Shown here in pieces: positions 17,192 to 26,731 of a stretch of 39,798 bases of DNA. The notes below the pieces were generated by a model. That model was given only the letters and a program-made list of their open reading frames with translations. It had not been told where the DNA came from and ran no database searches. The DNA lies in the NCBI GenBank assembly GCA_017615275.1, contig JAGAAO010000001.1:1-39798 (forward strand). The letters are read 5' to 3'. The first letter of the stretch is position 1. Each line of letters starts with the position of its first letter. Made by a program: the position numbers and the translations under genes. The stretch is from Butyrivibrio sp. (lineage in GTDB: Bacteria > Bacillota > Clostridia > Lachnospirales > Lachnospiraceae).

Positions 17192-19051
17192 TCAAATATT
17201 CACTTCGAAATCGACTTCAACATTATGACCTTCAAATAATGCTTCAAATTCTTCTCTTCCGATTTTCTCCTTTTCTATGAGTAATTCCGAACTCTTGTGC
17301 AGAATATCCTCATAATTGAGAATGATTTCTTTTGCCTTTGCGTAGCACTTATCTATTATTGCCTTTACTTCTTTGTCTATTTCACCCGACATAAGCTCAC
17401 TGTGCTTCTTGGAGTGAGATATATCATAACCGATGAATACGTCTTCGCCGTTCTCATCGTAGTTTACAACACCGATATTTCCTGACATTCCGTACTTGGT
17501 AACCATGCTTCTGGCTTCCTGAGTAGCTTTTCTTATATCGCTTGAAGCTCCTGTCGTTATATCACCGAATATAACTTCCTCAGCAATCCTTCCACCCATT
17601 GATACCATGATATCCTGAAGCATTCTGCTCTTTGTAAGGAACATGTCATCATTCTCGGGAAGAGGCATTGTATAGCCCGCTGCTCCAAGTCCCGTAGGAA
17701 TAATTGAGATTGTATGTACAGGTCCGACATCGGGAAGAACATGGAACAAAATCGCATGTCCCGTCTCGTGATAAGCAGTTATCTTCTTTTCCTTATCGGA
17801 GATGATCTTGCTGTGTTTCTCTGTTCCGATTCCAACCTGAGTAAACGCTTTACTTATATCATCGGGAGTAATGAACTTTCTGCTGTCGATTGCTGCATTT
17901 ATGGCTGCTTCGTTCAAAAGGTTCTCAAGATCTGCTCCCGTAAATCCGGCAGTTGTCTGCGCAAGCTGCTTAAGATCAACATCGCTTCCAAGAGGCTTAT
18001 TGTGCGCGTGAACTTTGAGAATTGCCTCTCTTTCTCCGATATCAGGTCTTGTAACCGTGATCTTTCTGTCAAATCTTCCCGGTCTTAAGATCGCGGGATC
18101 AAGGATGTCTACTCTGTTTGTGGCAGCCATTACGATGATTCCCTCGTTTACGCCAAAGCCGTCCATCTCGACAAGCATCTGGTTGAGAGTCTGCTCTCTC
18201 TCGTCATGTCCGCCGCCCATTCCGGTACCGCGTCGTCTTGCGACCGCATCGATCTCATCAATAAATATTATACAAGGTGCGTTCTTTTTGGCCTCTGCGA
18301 AGAGGTCTCTTACTCTTGATGCACCTACACCTACGAACATTTCTACAAAATCCGAACCGGAAATACTAAAGAACGGTACTCCCGCTTCTCCTGCAACAGC
18401 TCTTGCAAGGAGTGTCTTACCTGTTCCGGGTGCGCCTTCAAGAAGAACGCCCTTGGGGATTCTTGCTCCTACAGCTGTGAACTTTCCGGGATCTTTGAGG
18501 AACTCGATTATCTCTGCGAGCTGCTCTTTTTCTTCCTTCAGTCCGGCAACATCATTAAGCTTAACTTTGTTGTCGTCTCCCGTTGAAAGCTTAGCTCTGC
18601 TCTTTCCGAAATTCATCATTCGAGTGTTTCCCGAATTTCCCGCCTGCATATTACTAAACAGCGAGAAAACAAATACCATGACTATCAGTCCGACAATTAC
18701 CGGGATAATTCCGTTAATGAGAATATTCTCGGACGGAATGTCTTTTACCTCGGTCGGTATGGATTTGGCTGTAACCAGGTCTTCTACTTTGGTCACATCC
18801 GTTGTATAGAAGATGATGTCGTCTTTGTCTGCATTAAAGGTGACTCTTACGGAGCCCGTCGGCATCTCGGCGTTCGGCATGATAACTACAAACCGGACCG
18901 CCCCTTCTTTTACGTCCTGCTCAAATTCATTCATCGAATAAGGACCTGACTGGCTTGAAATGAAATTCTTGCCATACTCCATAAACACAATGATAACAAG
19001 CAGTACTACTACGATTACAAAAATTGAATTATAACTTCTATTACGGTTCAA
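17192..19051 (-). CDS. ftsH: ATP-dependent zinc metalloprotease FtsH
   Basis: 619 residues. TM1 at about 10-27, an external domain, and TM2 at about 111-131 are followed by the AAA module: Walker A GAPGTGKT, Walker [11 protein letters not shown], pore motif FVGVGA, and second region of homology [18 protein letters not shown]. The M41 protease domain has HETGH as zinc site and AEEVIFGD for the third ligand. Membrane-bound hexamers degrade misfolded membrane proteins and short-lived regulators. The apparent start is TTG 19051, with AAGG unusually close and GGGGG eleven bases away; no better in-frame start exists before TM1. It follows hpt with 29 bases between stop and start. Confidence 0.96.
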   Translation of the reverse strand: MNRNRSYNSIFVIVVVLLVIIVFMEYGKNFISSQSGPYSMNEFEQDVKEGAVRFVVIMPNAEMPTGSVRVTFNADKDDIIFYTTDVTKVEDLVTAKSIPTEVKDIPSENILINGIIPVIVGLIVMVFVFSLFSNMQAGNSGNTRMMNFGKSRAKLSTGDDNKVKLNDVAGLKEEKEQLAEIIEFLKDPGKFTAVGARIPKGVLLEGAPGTGKTLLARAVAGEAGVPFFSISGSDFVEMFVGVGASRVRDLFAEAKKNAPCIIFIDEIDAVARRRGTGMGGGHDEREQTLNQMLVEMDGFGVNEGIIVMAATNRVDILDPAILRPGRFDRKITVTRPDIGEREAILKVHAHNKPLGSDVDLKQLAQTTAGFTGADLENLLNEAAINAAIDSRKFITPDDISKAFTQVGIGTEKHSKIISDKEKKITAYHETGHAILFHVLPDVGPVHTISIIPTGLGAAGYTMPLPENDDMFLTKSRMLQDIMVSMGGRIAEEVIFGDITTGASSDIRKATQEARSMVTKYGMSGNIGVVNYDENGEDVFIGYDISHSKKHSELMSGEIDKEVKAIIDKCYAKAKEIILNYEDILHKSSELLIEKEKIGREEFEALFEGHNVEVDFEVNI

Positions 19052-19080
19052 GACCTTCTGTTCCCCCTTCGGAAGCTTTT

Positions 19081-19605
19081 TTAATTAAATTCTACTACGC
19101 CTATATACGGAAGATTACGATATCTCTGATCATAATCAAGGCCGTATCCCACAACAAACTCATCGGGAATCTCAAATCCCGTATAATCAACTTTTACATC
19201 CGTAACTCTGCGCTCGGGCTTATCAAGTAATGTACAAAGCTTGATGCTTGCAGGTTCTCTGTCTCCGAGCATCTTGATAAGATATGACAGTGTTCTTCCC
19301 GAATCCACGATATCCTCAACTATAAGCACATGTCTGTCTTTTAAGGGCTCATCAAGATCCTTGACTATCTTGACCACACCGCTTGATTTTGTGGAACTTC
19401 CGTAACTTGATGCGGACATAAAATCCATAGTAACAGGGATTGTGATACGCTTTGCAAGCTCACACATAAAGAATACTCCACCTTTTAACACGCATACAAG
19501 ATGTACAGTCTCTCCCTGATAATCTTTGCTGATTTTTTCTCCCAATTCTTTTATTCTCTTGTCTACTTCCTCTTCAGTCAGTAAAACGCGAACCGATTCA
19601 GCCAC
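19081..19605 (-). CDS. hpt: Hypoxanthine phosphoribosyltransferase
   Basis: Start chosen at GTG 19605, eight bases after GGAGG; this gives 174 residues and overlaps the tilS stop (GGTGGCTGA). A TTG at 19623 would be further into tilS with no site. The PRPP-binding motif is VLIVEDIVDSGRTLSYL near residue 95, and FMSASSYGSSTKSSG forms the flexible catalytic loop. The enzyme salvages hypoxanthine and guanine to IMP and GMP. The tilS-hpt-ftsH order is a conserved Firmicute arrangement. Confidence 0.95.
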   Translation of the reverse strand: MAESVRVLLTEEEVDKRIKELGEKISKDYQGETVHLVCVLKGGVFFMCELAKRITIPVTMDFMSASSYGSSTKSSGVVKIVKDLDEPLKDRHVLIVEDIVDSGRTLSYLIKMLGDREPASIKLCTLLDKPERRVTDVKVDYTGFEIPDEFVVGYGLDYDQRYRNLPYIGVVEFN

Positions 19606-21022
19606 CGTTCTGTCCTCCGTCAATAATATTTATAGCCAAAATACTCTTAGTATCTTCACTCACCTTAGTCCTTGCACTGATCCTGTATCCCGGGATCCAC
19701 AGAACATGGTCTCCGTCAGCCAGCACATATATCTTGTCTCTTTTTTCTATAGGAATCTTAGTATCTGTCATGTACTTTGAAAGTTTTTTCTTGTGAACAC
19801 CGCTTTCTGTCTCTATATAGATATAGTCATCCGATCTTCTGCATCTAAAAACGGCTGCTTGTATTCTATCACAATCAAACCATTTAGTATACGTGTCACT
19901 CGGAATGTTCTCGCCCGAACAATACTGTTTTACGGTAGCTTCCATCCTTCCCGTTCCCGGAATGTCTTCGCAGGCGCTGCCTTCTCTTTTTACCCGGTCA
20001 AAAAAATCTATAACACGCGTATTGTCAAAGGCTTCCGCTTCTTTCTTTGCAAGAGTCAGGACTCCGTACTCCCGCCTTGCGACAAGCCCGTACGGAAGAT
20101 CCACGGATGCGGTTCCGCTCTCCGACTCAGTGAGCTCTATTACGGAATCAACATGATTTGCCGTGATGTCTTTTCTGCTTGGTGTCAGCTTTTCAAAGCA
20201 CTTTAAAAGGACATTCTTTTGTATAAAGACATCTTCGCTCTTTAATTCATTTAACTCTATTCTGACACTTTTTTTGTCATACGTACACGCTTTATCAAAA
20301 AGCTTTTGCGAGATCTTGCCGATATAGTCGTCCGCAAGCGCAAAATCCGCCGCTGCTCTGCACAGATGCTTTACAGCCTCCGTGTTTATATTCTCAGTCA
20401 TATAAGGAATAAGCTCATTTCTCACCTTGTTCCTTGTATGTATGTTTTCATCATTGGTAGCATCATGGCAAAAAGATATCTCTTCTTCCGCCAGATATTC
20501 TTCAATTTCCTGCCTCGAAACGCACAAAAGAGGCCGTATAACGTTGTCTCTTACAGGTCTTATCGCTCCTGCTCCGTGAAGCCCGGTTCCTCGCAGGAGG
20601 TTCAAAAGAAGTGTCTCCGCAACATCATTTCTGTGATGCGCCACTGCTATCTTTGCGGCACCTTCTCTTTTTGCAATATCAAGAAACGCTTCATAGCGCA
20701 CATTTCGTCCCGCTTCTTCTTCAGTTAGCTTATTTTCTTTTGCAATCTTTGGAACATCTTCTTCGATAAGGAAAAAATCTATATCCCTCTCCTTACAGAA
20801 ATTGCTTGTAAAAGCGGCATCTTCTCCCGCTTCCTCTCTTATGCCGTGATTGACATGAACAGCTGCAAGCTTGATGCCAAGCAGCTTCTTTAACCTGTAA
20901 AGAACGGTAATAAGTGCGACAGAATCCGCACCTCCGGAAAATCCCACAAGAACTTTCTCTCCGGAAGTCAGCATTTTATTGACTCTGATATAGTTAAGTA
21001 CTGTGTTTTCAAATTTATTCAT
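19598..21022 (-). CDS. tilS: tRNA(Ile)-lysidine synthase
   Basis: 474 residues. The N-terminal PP-loop ATPase motif VGFSGGADSVAL (about 27-38) is followed by HVNHGIREEAGEDAAF, then AVAHHRNDVAETLLLNLLRGTGLHGAGAI, both diagnostic for TilS. A TilS substrate-binding/C-terminal domain follows, ending in WIPGYRISARTKVSEDTKSIL. It converts C34 of tRNA-Ile2 to lysidine so that AUA is read as Ile. The ATG at 21022 has only a weak AAGCAG upstream, and a terminator-like hairpin ends about a dozen bases before it. The 3' end overlaps hpt. Confidence 0.95.
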   Translation of the reverse strand: MNKFENTVLNYIRVNKMLTSGEKVLVGFSGGADSVALITVLYRLKKLLGIKLAAVHVNHGIREEAGEDAAFTSNFCKERDIDFFLIEEDVPKIAKENKLTEEEAGRNVRYEAFLDIAKREGAAKIAVAHHRNDVAETLLLNLLRGTGLHGAGAIRPVRDNVIRPLLCVSRQEIEEYLAEEEISFCHDATNDENIHTRNKVRNELIPYMTENINTEAVKHLCRAAADFALADDYIGKISQKLFDKACTYDKKSVRIELNELKSEDVFIQKNVLLKCFEKLTPSRKDITANHVDSVIELTESESGTASVDLPYGLVARREYGVLTLAKKEAEAFDNTRVIDFFDRVKREGSACEDIPGTGRMEATVKQYCSGENIPSDTYTKWFDCDRIQAAVFRCRRSDDYIYIETESGVHKKKLSKYMTDTKIPIEKRDKIYVLADGDHVLWIPGYRISARTKVSEDTKSILAINIIDGGQNGG

Positions 21023-21028
21023 CTGCTT

Positions 21029-21073
21029 AAAAAAAGCGCAGACCTCATACGTACCCGTATCGCTGTCTGCGCT
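21029..21073 (-). terminator. Intrinsic terminator immediately upstream of tilS
   Basis: Arms AGCGCAGAC / GTCTGCGCT (21065-21073 and 21035-21043 on the minus strand) with an inner ATACG/CGTAT stem, followed by seven T. The T-run ends within ten bases of the tilS start codon. No promoter fits between, so tilS-hpt-ftsH must be read through or use a promoter inside divIC. Confidence 0.8.
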
Positions 21074-21088
21074 ATACTCCGCAAAGTA

Positions 21089-21400
21089 TTACTTTTCCTC
21101 TTTCTTAAAAATAGTCTCTCCGGGATAAACCAAACCAAGTTTCTCCGTTGCTATCTTTTCTCTATATTTGCGTGTTTGCGTTTCTTTCTCAAATTCAGCT
21201 ATTTCTTGACCTCTTGCCTCTTCCATATCGATCTGAGACTGAAGCGCTGCTTCTTTTGCTTCATATTCTCTGACTTTGCTCATCAAACTGACGCTCTTTA
21301 TCGATATAACGGCAAATAGGATCAAAACAACGACACCGACCAATGCGATGCCTTCTGTGTTTTGGAAACGACGCCTTTTGTAGCGTGCTCTTGTTGCCAT
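21089..21400 (-). CDS. divIC: Septum formation initiator, DivIC/FtsB family
   Basis: 103 residues. A basic cytoplasmic start (MATRARYKRRRF), one transmembrane helix at about 19-37 (ALVGVVVLILFAVISIK) and a coiled coil (LMSKVREYEAKEAALQSQIDMEEARGQEI) are followed by the family tail EKLGLVYPGETIF. DivIC forms a complex with FtsL and DivIB at the division septum. Start ATG 21400 has GGGG upstream. It is preceded by its own promoter and follows rqcP, as in many Firmicutes. Confidence 0.92.
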   Translation of the reverse strand: MATRARYKRRRFQNTEGIALVGVVVLILFAVISIKSVSLMSKVREYEAKEAALQSQIDMEEARGQEIAEFEKETQTRKYREKIATEKLGLVYPGETIFKKEEK

Positions 21401-21433
21401 AATATACCCCGCTCATAACTTCTTTATAATTCT

Positions 21434-21463
21434 ATTCTAATACATGCCGCAAAACACTGTCAA
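21434..21463 (-). promoter_or_regulatory. Sigma-A promoter of divIC
   Basis: Minus strand TTGACA (21458-21463), 18-base spacer, TAGAAT (21434-21439). The -35 overlaps the end of rqcP, so divIC has an internal promoter within the cca-PEGA-rqcP-divIC run. Confidence 0.65.
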
Positions 21464-21699
21464 ATGTAGCGATACAACTCTGTCACGTCTTCTTTGTGTA
21501 TTGTTTCCCGAACATCCAGGACTTCAACATTTACATCTTTGTTTCCAAAGCCGATGGTTATCTTATCTCCGACCTTTACATCAGCCGAAGCCTTGGCAGG
21601 CTTGCCGTTTATCTGCACTCTGCCTGCATCACACGCTTCGTTTGCAACAGTGCGTCTCTTTATCAGTCTGGTTACTTTTAAATACTTATCAAGTCTCAT
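21460..21699 (-). CDS. rqcP: S4-domain RNA-binding protein RqcP
   Basis: 79 residues, nearly all one S4 RNA-binding domain: MRLDKYLKVTRLIKRRTVANEACDAGRVQINGK, then VKVGDKITIGFGNKD. This is the small RqcP (YabO, Hsp15-like) form, which binds stalled 50S-peptidyl-tRNA complexes and helps RqcH add alanine tails in ribosome rescue. Placement just upstream of divIC matches other Firmicutes. The start ATG overlaps the stop of the PEGA gene (GATGAGACTTGA), indicating translational coupling. Confidence 0.9.
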   Translation of the reverse strand: MRLDKYLKVTRLIKRRTVANEACDAGRVQINGKPAKASADVKVGDKITIGFGNKDVNVEVLDVRETIHKEDVTELYRYI

Positions 21700-23425
21700 C
21701 TAAATCCTCTCCTGATGCGGTGCTCGCCGCAGATTCTTTTTCTTTTGGCGGGTTAGCCTCCGGCGGGGTAGTGTCATTCTTGGGCTTTCCCTTACCTGAA
21801 GTTGATGCACCCGCGCTTGTTTCTTTATTGTCTTCATCGGATGTTCCGGCTGTGCTTCCTTCTTCACCTTCCTTGGTAACGGTTGACGCCGATGCTGCAA
21901 AAGGCGCTTCCGAAGCTTCCTCGGTGGTTACAGACGATGAAGAATTATTTACAGATTTGTCCTTAGCTGCATCCGAAGGCTTTTCGTCCTTATCCTCCTC
22001 GGACTCATGCTTCTCTTTTATCATCTCAGGGAACTCATAATTTACATCAACCTCGTCGGAATCTATGTTGACGCGATAGCTCTTCGTTCTGTAGTCATCC
22101 TTCTTGAGTATGATCTCATGCGATCCCGAGATCTTTGTAAAGCTCGTCGGTATCACGCCTATATAATTGCCGTCGAAGTAAAGCTCTGCACCGGAAGGCT
22201 CATTTACATAGACCTTATAGCCCTCTATTACTTTATTCTTGCGTACTGCGTCTTTATTCTTATCTGCCGCAGTAGAAGCCGATGCCGCCGAAGCGCTCTT
22301 TTCAGGAAGCGTTGCCACAGATACCGCACTTGATGACTTATTTGTCTTTCCAAGTGAAGCATCATAATTCGAACTGTATGAAGAACTGCTTGCAGAGCTG
22401 TCTGCGTCTGTATCCTTTTCAAGTTCGATCTTTACCACAGAATCCGGTGTTCCCACTTTAAGATACTTATTCTGTGTAATATAGCCTTCAGCCATTATCT
22501 TAAGGTTATGATAGCCGTAGCGTATAGACTGCGGCGTATCCGTCAGAACCTTTTCGTCATCAACGAATACTTCTGCTGTATCCGGCGTTATCTCAAAGGT
22601 GACAAGTCCCTCTTTGGGCTTGGTTATCTTTACATTCGTGGTATCTACAACAGTCTCTTTGTTCCTGCTGATATTGACCTTAGAACTGTAATTTGCACCG
22701 TTTCCAATAATCTGAAGATTGTAATCGCCCTCAGGTGCACTCAGAAGCATATTGGGAGATATCTTGTAGATCACGTCATTATCAAGCTCAATCCACGCTC
22801 CTACAAGGCTCTGATCGTCGACCGTATCGGATGACAGGCTCACATAGCCGTGTCCGCTTGTAACTACAATACTGTATATCTCTCTGTCTATTCCATATGC
22901 TTTAATATTGTCTGTTGTAAGAATATCCTCTGCAATAGCCGGAGCTCCGTCTGCCATTATAAGCGTTCTGGCATCAAGCTTATACAGGTCGCCCTTAATC
23001 TTGGCGGTTCCGTCGCCCCTTACAAGCTCATGATTTCTGGTCTCTTCTATTGTCCACGCTTTATCCGACACCTTCAGCGACGTCACGTGCTTGGTACTCT
23101 TAAGGAAATTAACGTCCACGATCTGTCCGACTTCGAGAAGCCTCGGGGACATCGGTACTCCCATAAGATCGTACATAAGGCTTGTGTTGTCATACGTAAG
23201 AGTATAATTCTTTCCCGTGGAATGATTTCTGAATCTTATTATCTTATTGTCCGTGTCGATCTCGCGTATAGCTGCCGTGTCCGACGAATCGTATTTTCCC
23301 AAAAGAGATACTGTCACTTTTCCTTCCGAATTCGTCGCACCGACATTCAAACTGTAGGAACTTACAGTTACAGCCGCCATAAATACAGCTGTAAATACCT
23401 TGATCGGTTTTACAAATCTTCCCAT
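21689..23425 (-). CDS. Exported PEGA-domain protein
   Basis: 578 residues. N-terminal signal sequence (VFTAVFMAAVTVSSYSLNVGAT). Residues about 30-260 are beta-rich and not assigned. PEGA-type repeats lie near 270-335 (TPDTAEVFVDDEKVL...YGYHNLKIMAEGY) and 405-470 (PSGAELYFDGNYIG...ISGSHEIILKKDDY), with Ser/Ala-rich linkers between. The last 100 residues are low-complexity Glu/Lys/Ser/Ala/Pro. PEGA domains resemble surface-layer or polysaccharide-binding modules. The protein probably sits outside the membrane or in the wall, though no LPXTG or anchoring helix is seen at the C-terminus. It is 23 bases after cca and overlaps rqcP. Function unknown. Confidence 0.82.
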   Translation of the reverse strand: MGRFVKPIKVFTAVFMAAVTVSSYSLNVGATNSEGKVTVSLLGKYDSSDTAAIREIDTDNKIIRFRNHSTGKNYTLTYDNTSLMYDLMGVPMSPRLLEVGQIVDVNFLKSTKHVTSLKVSDKAWTIEETRNHELVRGDGTAKIKGDLYKLDARTLIMADGAPAIAEDILTTDNIKAYGIDREIYSIVVTSGHGYVSLSSDTVDDQSLVGAWIELDNDVIYKISPNMLLSAPEGDYNLQIIGNGANYSSKVNISRNKETVVDTTNVKITKPKEGLVTFEITPDTAEVFVDDEKVLTDTPQSIRYGYHNLKIMAEGYITQNKYLKVGTPDSVVKIELEKDTDADSSASSSSYSSNYDASLGKTNKSSSAVSVATLPEKSASAASASTAADKNKDAVRKNKVIEGYKVYVNEPSGAELYFDGNYIGVIPTSFTKISGSHEIILKKDDYRTKSYRVNIDSDEVDVNYEFPEMIKEKHESEEDKDEKPSDAAKDKSVNNSSSSVTTEEASEAPFAASASTVTKEGEEGSTAGTSDEDNKETSAGASTSGKGKPKNDTTPPEANPPKEKESAASTASGEDLDET

Positions 23426-23448
23426 GTCATCCCCTCATATATGTAAAA

Positions 23449-24789
23449 CTATTCAGTGGTAAAACGCTCTAATTGCTCCTTACCCAGCAGATATTCTTTA
23501 TTATTGTGCGAAGGCTCGTCTATGACGTCTTCAAGCATTGCACCCAGTATCGCTCCGATCTGCTTTCCGGGACTTATCCCGAGAGCGATAAGGTCCTTGC
23601 CGTTGACTGCAAGCGTTTTCAGGCTTACGCACTCGCCTTCTTTTTTTATTTCTTCATAAAGAGCTCTTGAGTCCTCTATGTTTTCTAGCTTCTCTTTTCG
23701 GTAATAGTCGCTCTGCGCCATGGTGTCTGCATATTTCACATCAAGAAGATTAAGAAATTCGTCCTCTCCGACTCTGTTCATATATCTTCGAACGTGCCTG
23801 GCATCTGCAGGGAATCTGTCGTCATGATATTTTATAAGATTGCAGACCCTGTCCATGGTATTTCTGTCAAATTTAAGCCTTCTGAAAATGTCATACGCCA
23901 TTTTCTCACCGCGCTGCGCGTGTCCGTGAAAATGATTAAGGCCATCTTCGTCCACTGTGATCGTAACAGGCTTGGCTATATCATGCAGCAACATGGTAAG
24001 TCGCAGAACCTTGTCATTCTTCACATATCCGAGCGACTTTATTATATGCTCGCCGACACCGTACATATGGTGCGGATTGTTCTGCGCTGTTTCCATACAT
24101 GCGTCAAATTCGGGAAGTATGACCTTAGTGATGCCAAGTTCATACATAAGTCCCGTCTTTTCCGGATGATCGGAAACAAGGAGCTTCACAAGTTCTGTCT
24201 GTATTCTCTCGGCACTTATCTTGGAAAGAGTAGGCGCAAGCTCTATTATAGCCTCTTTTGTCTTCTCTTCTATATCATAGTCAAGCTGCGCGGAAAATCT
24301 TACTGCCCTCATGATCCTGAGCGCATCTTCCGAGAACCTCTCCGACGGCTCTCCCACGCATCTTATAAGCTTGTTTTCAAGATCCTGAACTCCGCCAAAC
24401 CTGTCTATAAGCCCTTCTTCCTCGTTGTAAGCCATAGCATTTATAGTAAAGTCGCGGCGTTTCATATCCTCTGTAAGGCTCTTTGTAAAAGTCACCTCGC
24501 TTGGATGCCTTCCATCCTCGTACTTTCCGTCTATTCTGTAGGTTGTGACCTCATAACCTTCTTTATCCATCAGAACGGTGACTGTTCCGTGCTCTATTCC
24601 AGTGTCTATCGTTCTTCTAAAAAGCTTTTTTATATCAGCGGGTAATGCATTTGTAGTTATGTCCCAGTCTCCCGGCTCCCTTGAAAGAAGCGCATCTCTT
24701 ACGCAACCTCCGACCACATACGCCTCAAACCCGGCTTCATGCATGGTATCCAATATCTTCTTTGCATTTTGCGGTAATCTAATAATCAT
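23449..24789 (-). CDS. cca: CCA tRNA nucleotidyltransferase
   Basis: 446 residues from the ATG at 24789; a TTG at 24807 is possible, and neither has a strong ribosome site. The class II nucleotidyltransferase head has AYVVGGCVRDALLSREPGDWDITTNA, with the metal-binding D-x-D in DWDI. The ERhxxExxLRR-like and RRDFTINAMAYN motifs follow, then an HD domain (LLHDIAKP...HGHAQRGEKMAY...KYHDDR) in the C-terminal half. The enzyme adds CCA to tRNA 3' ends; the tRNA-Pro in this window indeed lacks an encoded CCA. It heads the minus-strand cluster and is divergent from the first diguanylate cyclase. Confidence 0.94.
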   Translation of the reverse strand: MIIRLPQNAKKILDTMHEAGFEAYVVGGCVRDALLSREPGDWDITTNALPADIKKLFRRTIDTGIEHGTVTVLMDKEGYEVTTYRIDGKYEDGRHPSEVTFTKSLTEDMKRRDFTINAMAYNEEEGLIDRFGGVQDLENKLIRCVGEPSERFSEDALRIMRAVRFSAQLDYDIEEKTKEAIIELAPTLSKISAERIQTELVKLLVSDHPEKTGLMYELGITKVILPEFDACMETAQNNPHHMYGVGEHIIKSLGYVKNDKVLRLTMLLHDIAKPVTITVDEDGLNHFHGHAQRGEKMAYDIFRRLKFDRNTMDRVCNLIKYHDDRFPADARHVRRYMNRVGEDEFLNLLDVKYADTMAQSDYYRKEKLENIEDSRALYEEIKKEGECVSLKTLAVNGKDLIALGISPGKQIGAILGAMLEDVIDEPSHNNKEYLLGKEQLERFTTE

Positions 24790-24889
24790 ACCTTCATAAT
24801 ATCCCAAAGACTATCAAAAGTGAATAATTGTCTAGGAATTTTCTCCTTATAGATATATACTTAATATAGGATTTTATGAGGATGAGAGA

Positions 24890-26731
24890 ATGAAACTTAG
24901 AATCAACAGTAACTTGATAGCAGTAGCTTCCCTACTGCTGATCTTGGTGGGAATTTACTTTCTGCTGGACAGAATAAATTCTCCGTATCAATATACGGAT
25001 TTATTTACGCTGGATGACGGATGGACCGTTTCATTAAACGGTAAGAAAATCGCTGAAACCCAGAGCCTTAAATCTGTTCAGATACCTGTTTTGAATAAAC
25101 ACGATCAATTAGTCTTAACAAGAGTTCTTCCCAACTTAGATACATATAATGCTCCCTGCCTATATTTTTACTCAAGGCACAGCATCGTTGATGTTTACCT
25201 GGAAACAGAAAAAGAAACCGAAATACCCAAAGGAAACAATCAGGTAGATATCAAAACCGAATCAAGTACTATTCTTATATATACATATGGGCGCGATCTT
25301 GAAGGCAAGACTTCCGAAGCCCCCAACAAATACAACAACGTTTCTTTGGAAGGATCCAGAGATAAGATAAATAAGCTTTCTTTTGCAAAAAACGGAAACA
25401 AAGAAAAAGTAATCAAAAAAACCCAGACTCTTAAGGTTGTACTAACCGCCACAGGCGATGCAGCCTTTTCTTCGGTGTCGCCATATATTATCGGCAGCCG
25501 TGTTACTGTTCTTTCATATCATCTCATCAACAATGCAATACATCTTTTCGCCGGAGTATTTCTCGTTATTTTGGGATTTGTTCTTATAATCATCTCGCCT
25601 TACATGTTCTTATACCACAACAAAGAGGCAAGACTTTTCTTCAGCGGATTTATTTCTCTCTTACTGGGCATCTTCATTCTGGCTCAGTTCGATCTCATTG
25701 ATATGCTCATAAATAACCCGCTGGTTGATTCATTCTGCGAATATGCTTCACTTACATGTATACCTATTGCGATCCTTGGCTATTTCGCTTCGATATTCAG
25801 AGGCAGAATAAAATCATTCCTGAATTTCCTTATGCTTTTGGACATTCTTCTTTTCTCGGGAATGACATTGCTCCATGTCCTGTCGATAATGCGATTCTCA
25901 AGAATGACGTCGTTTATTCAGGTATACATAATATCTGAAACTTTATTGGTCTTTGGTATCTTGATCGTAAACAGAAAGCAGTTCAAGGAAAGCGAGAACA
26001 GGAACCTCAATTCCGACCTGTTCTTCCTTATCGGTGCAATTACTTTCCTTATATTCTCTATAACCGATATCATAGCTTACGACGTCCACAAATATTCAAG
26101 CAACCGCGGTTACTTCAAGGGATACGGCAACGGATTTACTTTCGGTTCCGTTATATTTGTTTCATGCATGCTTATCAGTTATATGTTCTACAGTATTTAC
26201 AGTAGCAACATCACTTCTTTGCAGGAGCGAATGGCTGACCTTGCATACACCGATCCTCTGACAGGTCTTTCAAACAGAGCCCGTTGCGAGCAGATCATGG
26301 GTATTATTTCTCATGAGAGAAGCATCTACTCTATCATCAGTATCGACCTTAACAAGCTGAAAAAGGTCAACGATACTTACGGACATCACGAAGGAGACCG
26401 CTTGATCACAGGATTTGCAACAATTTTGACCGAATGTTTCTGGGATGCAAACCTTATCGGACGTATGGGCGGAGACGAATTTATTGTTATCCTGCTCGGC
26501 GATCACGCTAATAGCTGTACCAAGAGGCTTCACGAGCTCTATTCCATTCTTTCCGATTGGAACCGCAAGGAGCAGGTATTCCAGTACAGTGCTTCCTACG
26601 GCTATGCTTACAGCTACGAAGTACCCAACAGTTCAGCAAGTGAAGTATACATGCTTGCCGACTCACGTATGTACGAAATGAAGAAAGAACATCACGGACG
26701 TAAAGAAATGGAGGAAAAGGCCAATGCGTAA
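24890..26731 (+). CDS. Membrane diguanylate cyclase with 7TM-DISM-like sensor
   Basis: 613 residues. TM1 about 8-27, an extracellular beta-rich domain to about 200, then about seven hydrophobic helices from 205 to 440 in a 7TMR-DISM-like layout, and a GGDEF domain from about 455. Catalytic features are present: DPLTGLSNRARCE, DLNKLKKVNDTYGHHEGD and RMGGDEFIVIL. The RxxD inhibitory site that normally lies five residues before GGDEF is absent (WDAN there), so product feedback is probably lacking. It would make c-di-GMP from GTP at the membrane in response to an external signal. AGG lies eight bases before ATG 24890. The stop overlaps the next cyclase gene. Confidence 0.9.
   Translation: MKLRINSNLIAVASLLLILVGIYFLLDRINSPYQYTDLFTLDDGWTVSLNGKKIAETQSLKSVQIPVLNKHDQLVLTRVLPNLDTYNAPCLYFYSRHSIVDVYLETEKETEIPKGNNQVDIKTESSTILIYTYGRDLEGKTSEAPNKYNNVSLEGSRDKINKLSFAKNGNKEKVIKKTQTLKVVLTATGDAAFSSVSPYIIGSRVTVLSYHLINNAIHLFAGVFLVILGFVLIIISPYMFLYHNKEARLFFSGFISLLLGIFILAQFDLIDMLINNPLVDSFCEYASLTCIPIAILGYFASIFRGRIKSFLNFLMLLDILLFSGMTLLHVLSIMRFSRMTSFIQVYIISETLLVFGILIVNRKQFKESENRNLNSDLFFLIGAITFLIFSITDIIAYDVHKYSSNRGYFKGYGNGFTFGSVIFVSCMLISYMFYSIYSSNITSLQERMADLAYTDPLTGLSNRARCEQIMGIISHERSIYSIISIDLNKLKKVNDTYGHHEGDRLITGFATILTECFWDANLIGRMGGDEFIVILLGDHANSCTKRLHELYSILSDWNRKEQVFQYSASYGYAYSYEVPNSSASEVYMLADSRMYEMKKEHHGRKEMEEKANA

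Noticed and set aside
18015-18809. 264-codon open frame on the plus strand
   Set aside because: It is antisense to the conserved AAA domain of ftsH, is rich in Ser/Pro from reverse reading, and has no ribosome site.
23794-24645. 283-codon open frame on the plus strand
   Set aside because: It lies entirely antisense to cca, whose motifs are intact, and its protein has no recognisable composition or motif.
24801-24889. Promoter for the first diguanylate cyclase or for cca in the divergent gap
   Set aside because: Several AT-rich hexamers occur, but none has both a good -35 and a 16-18 base spacing.
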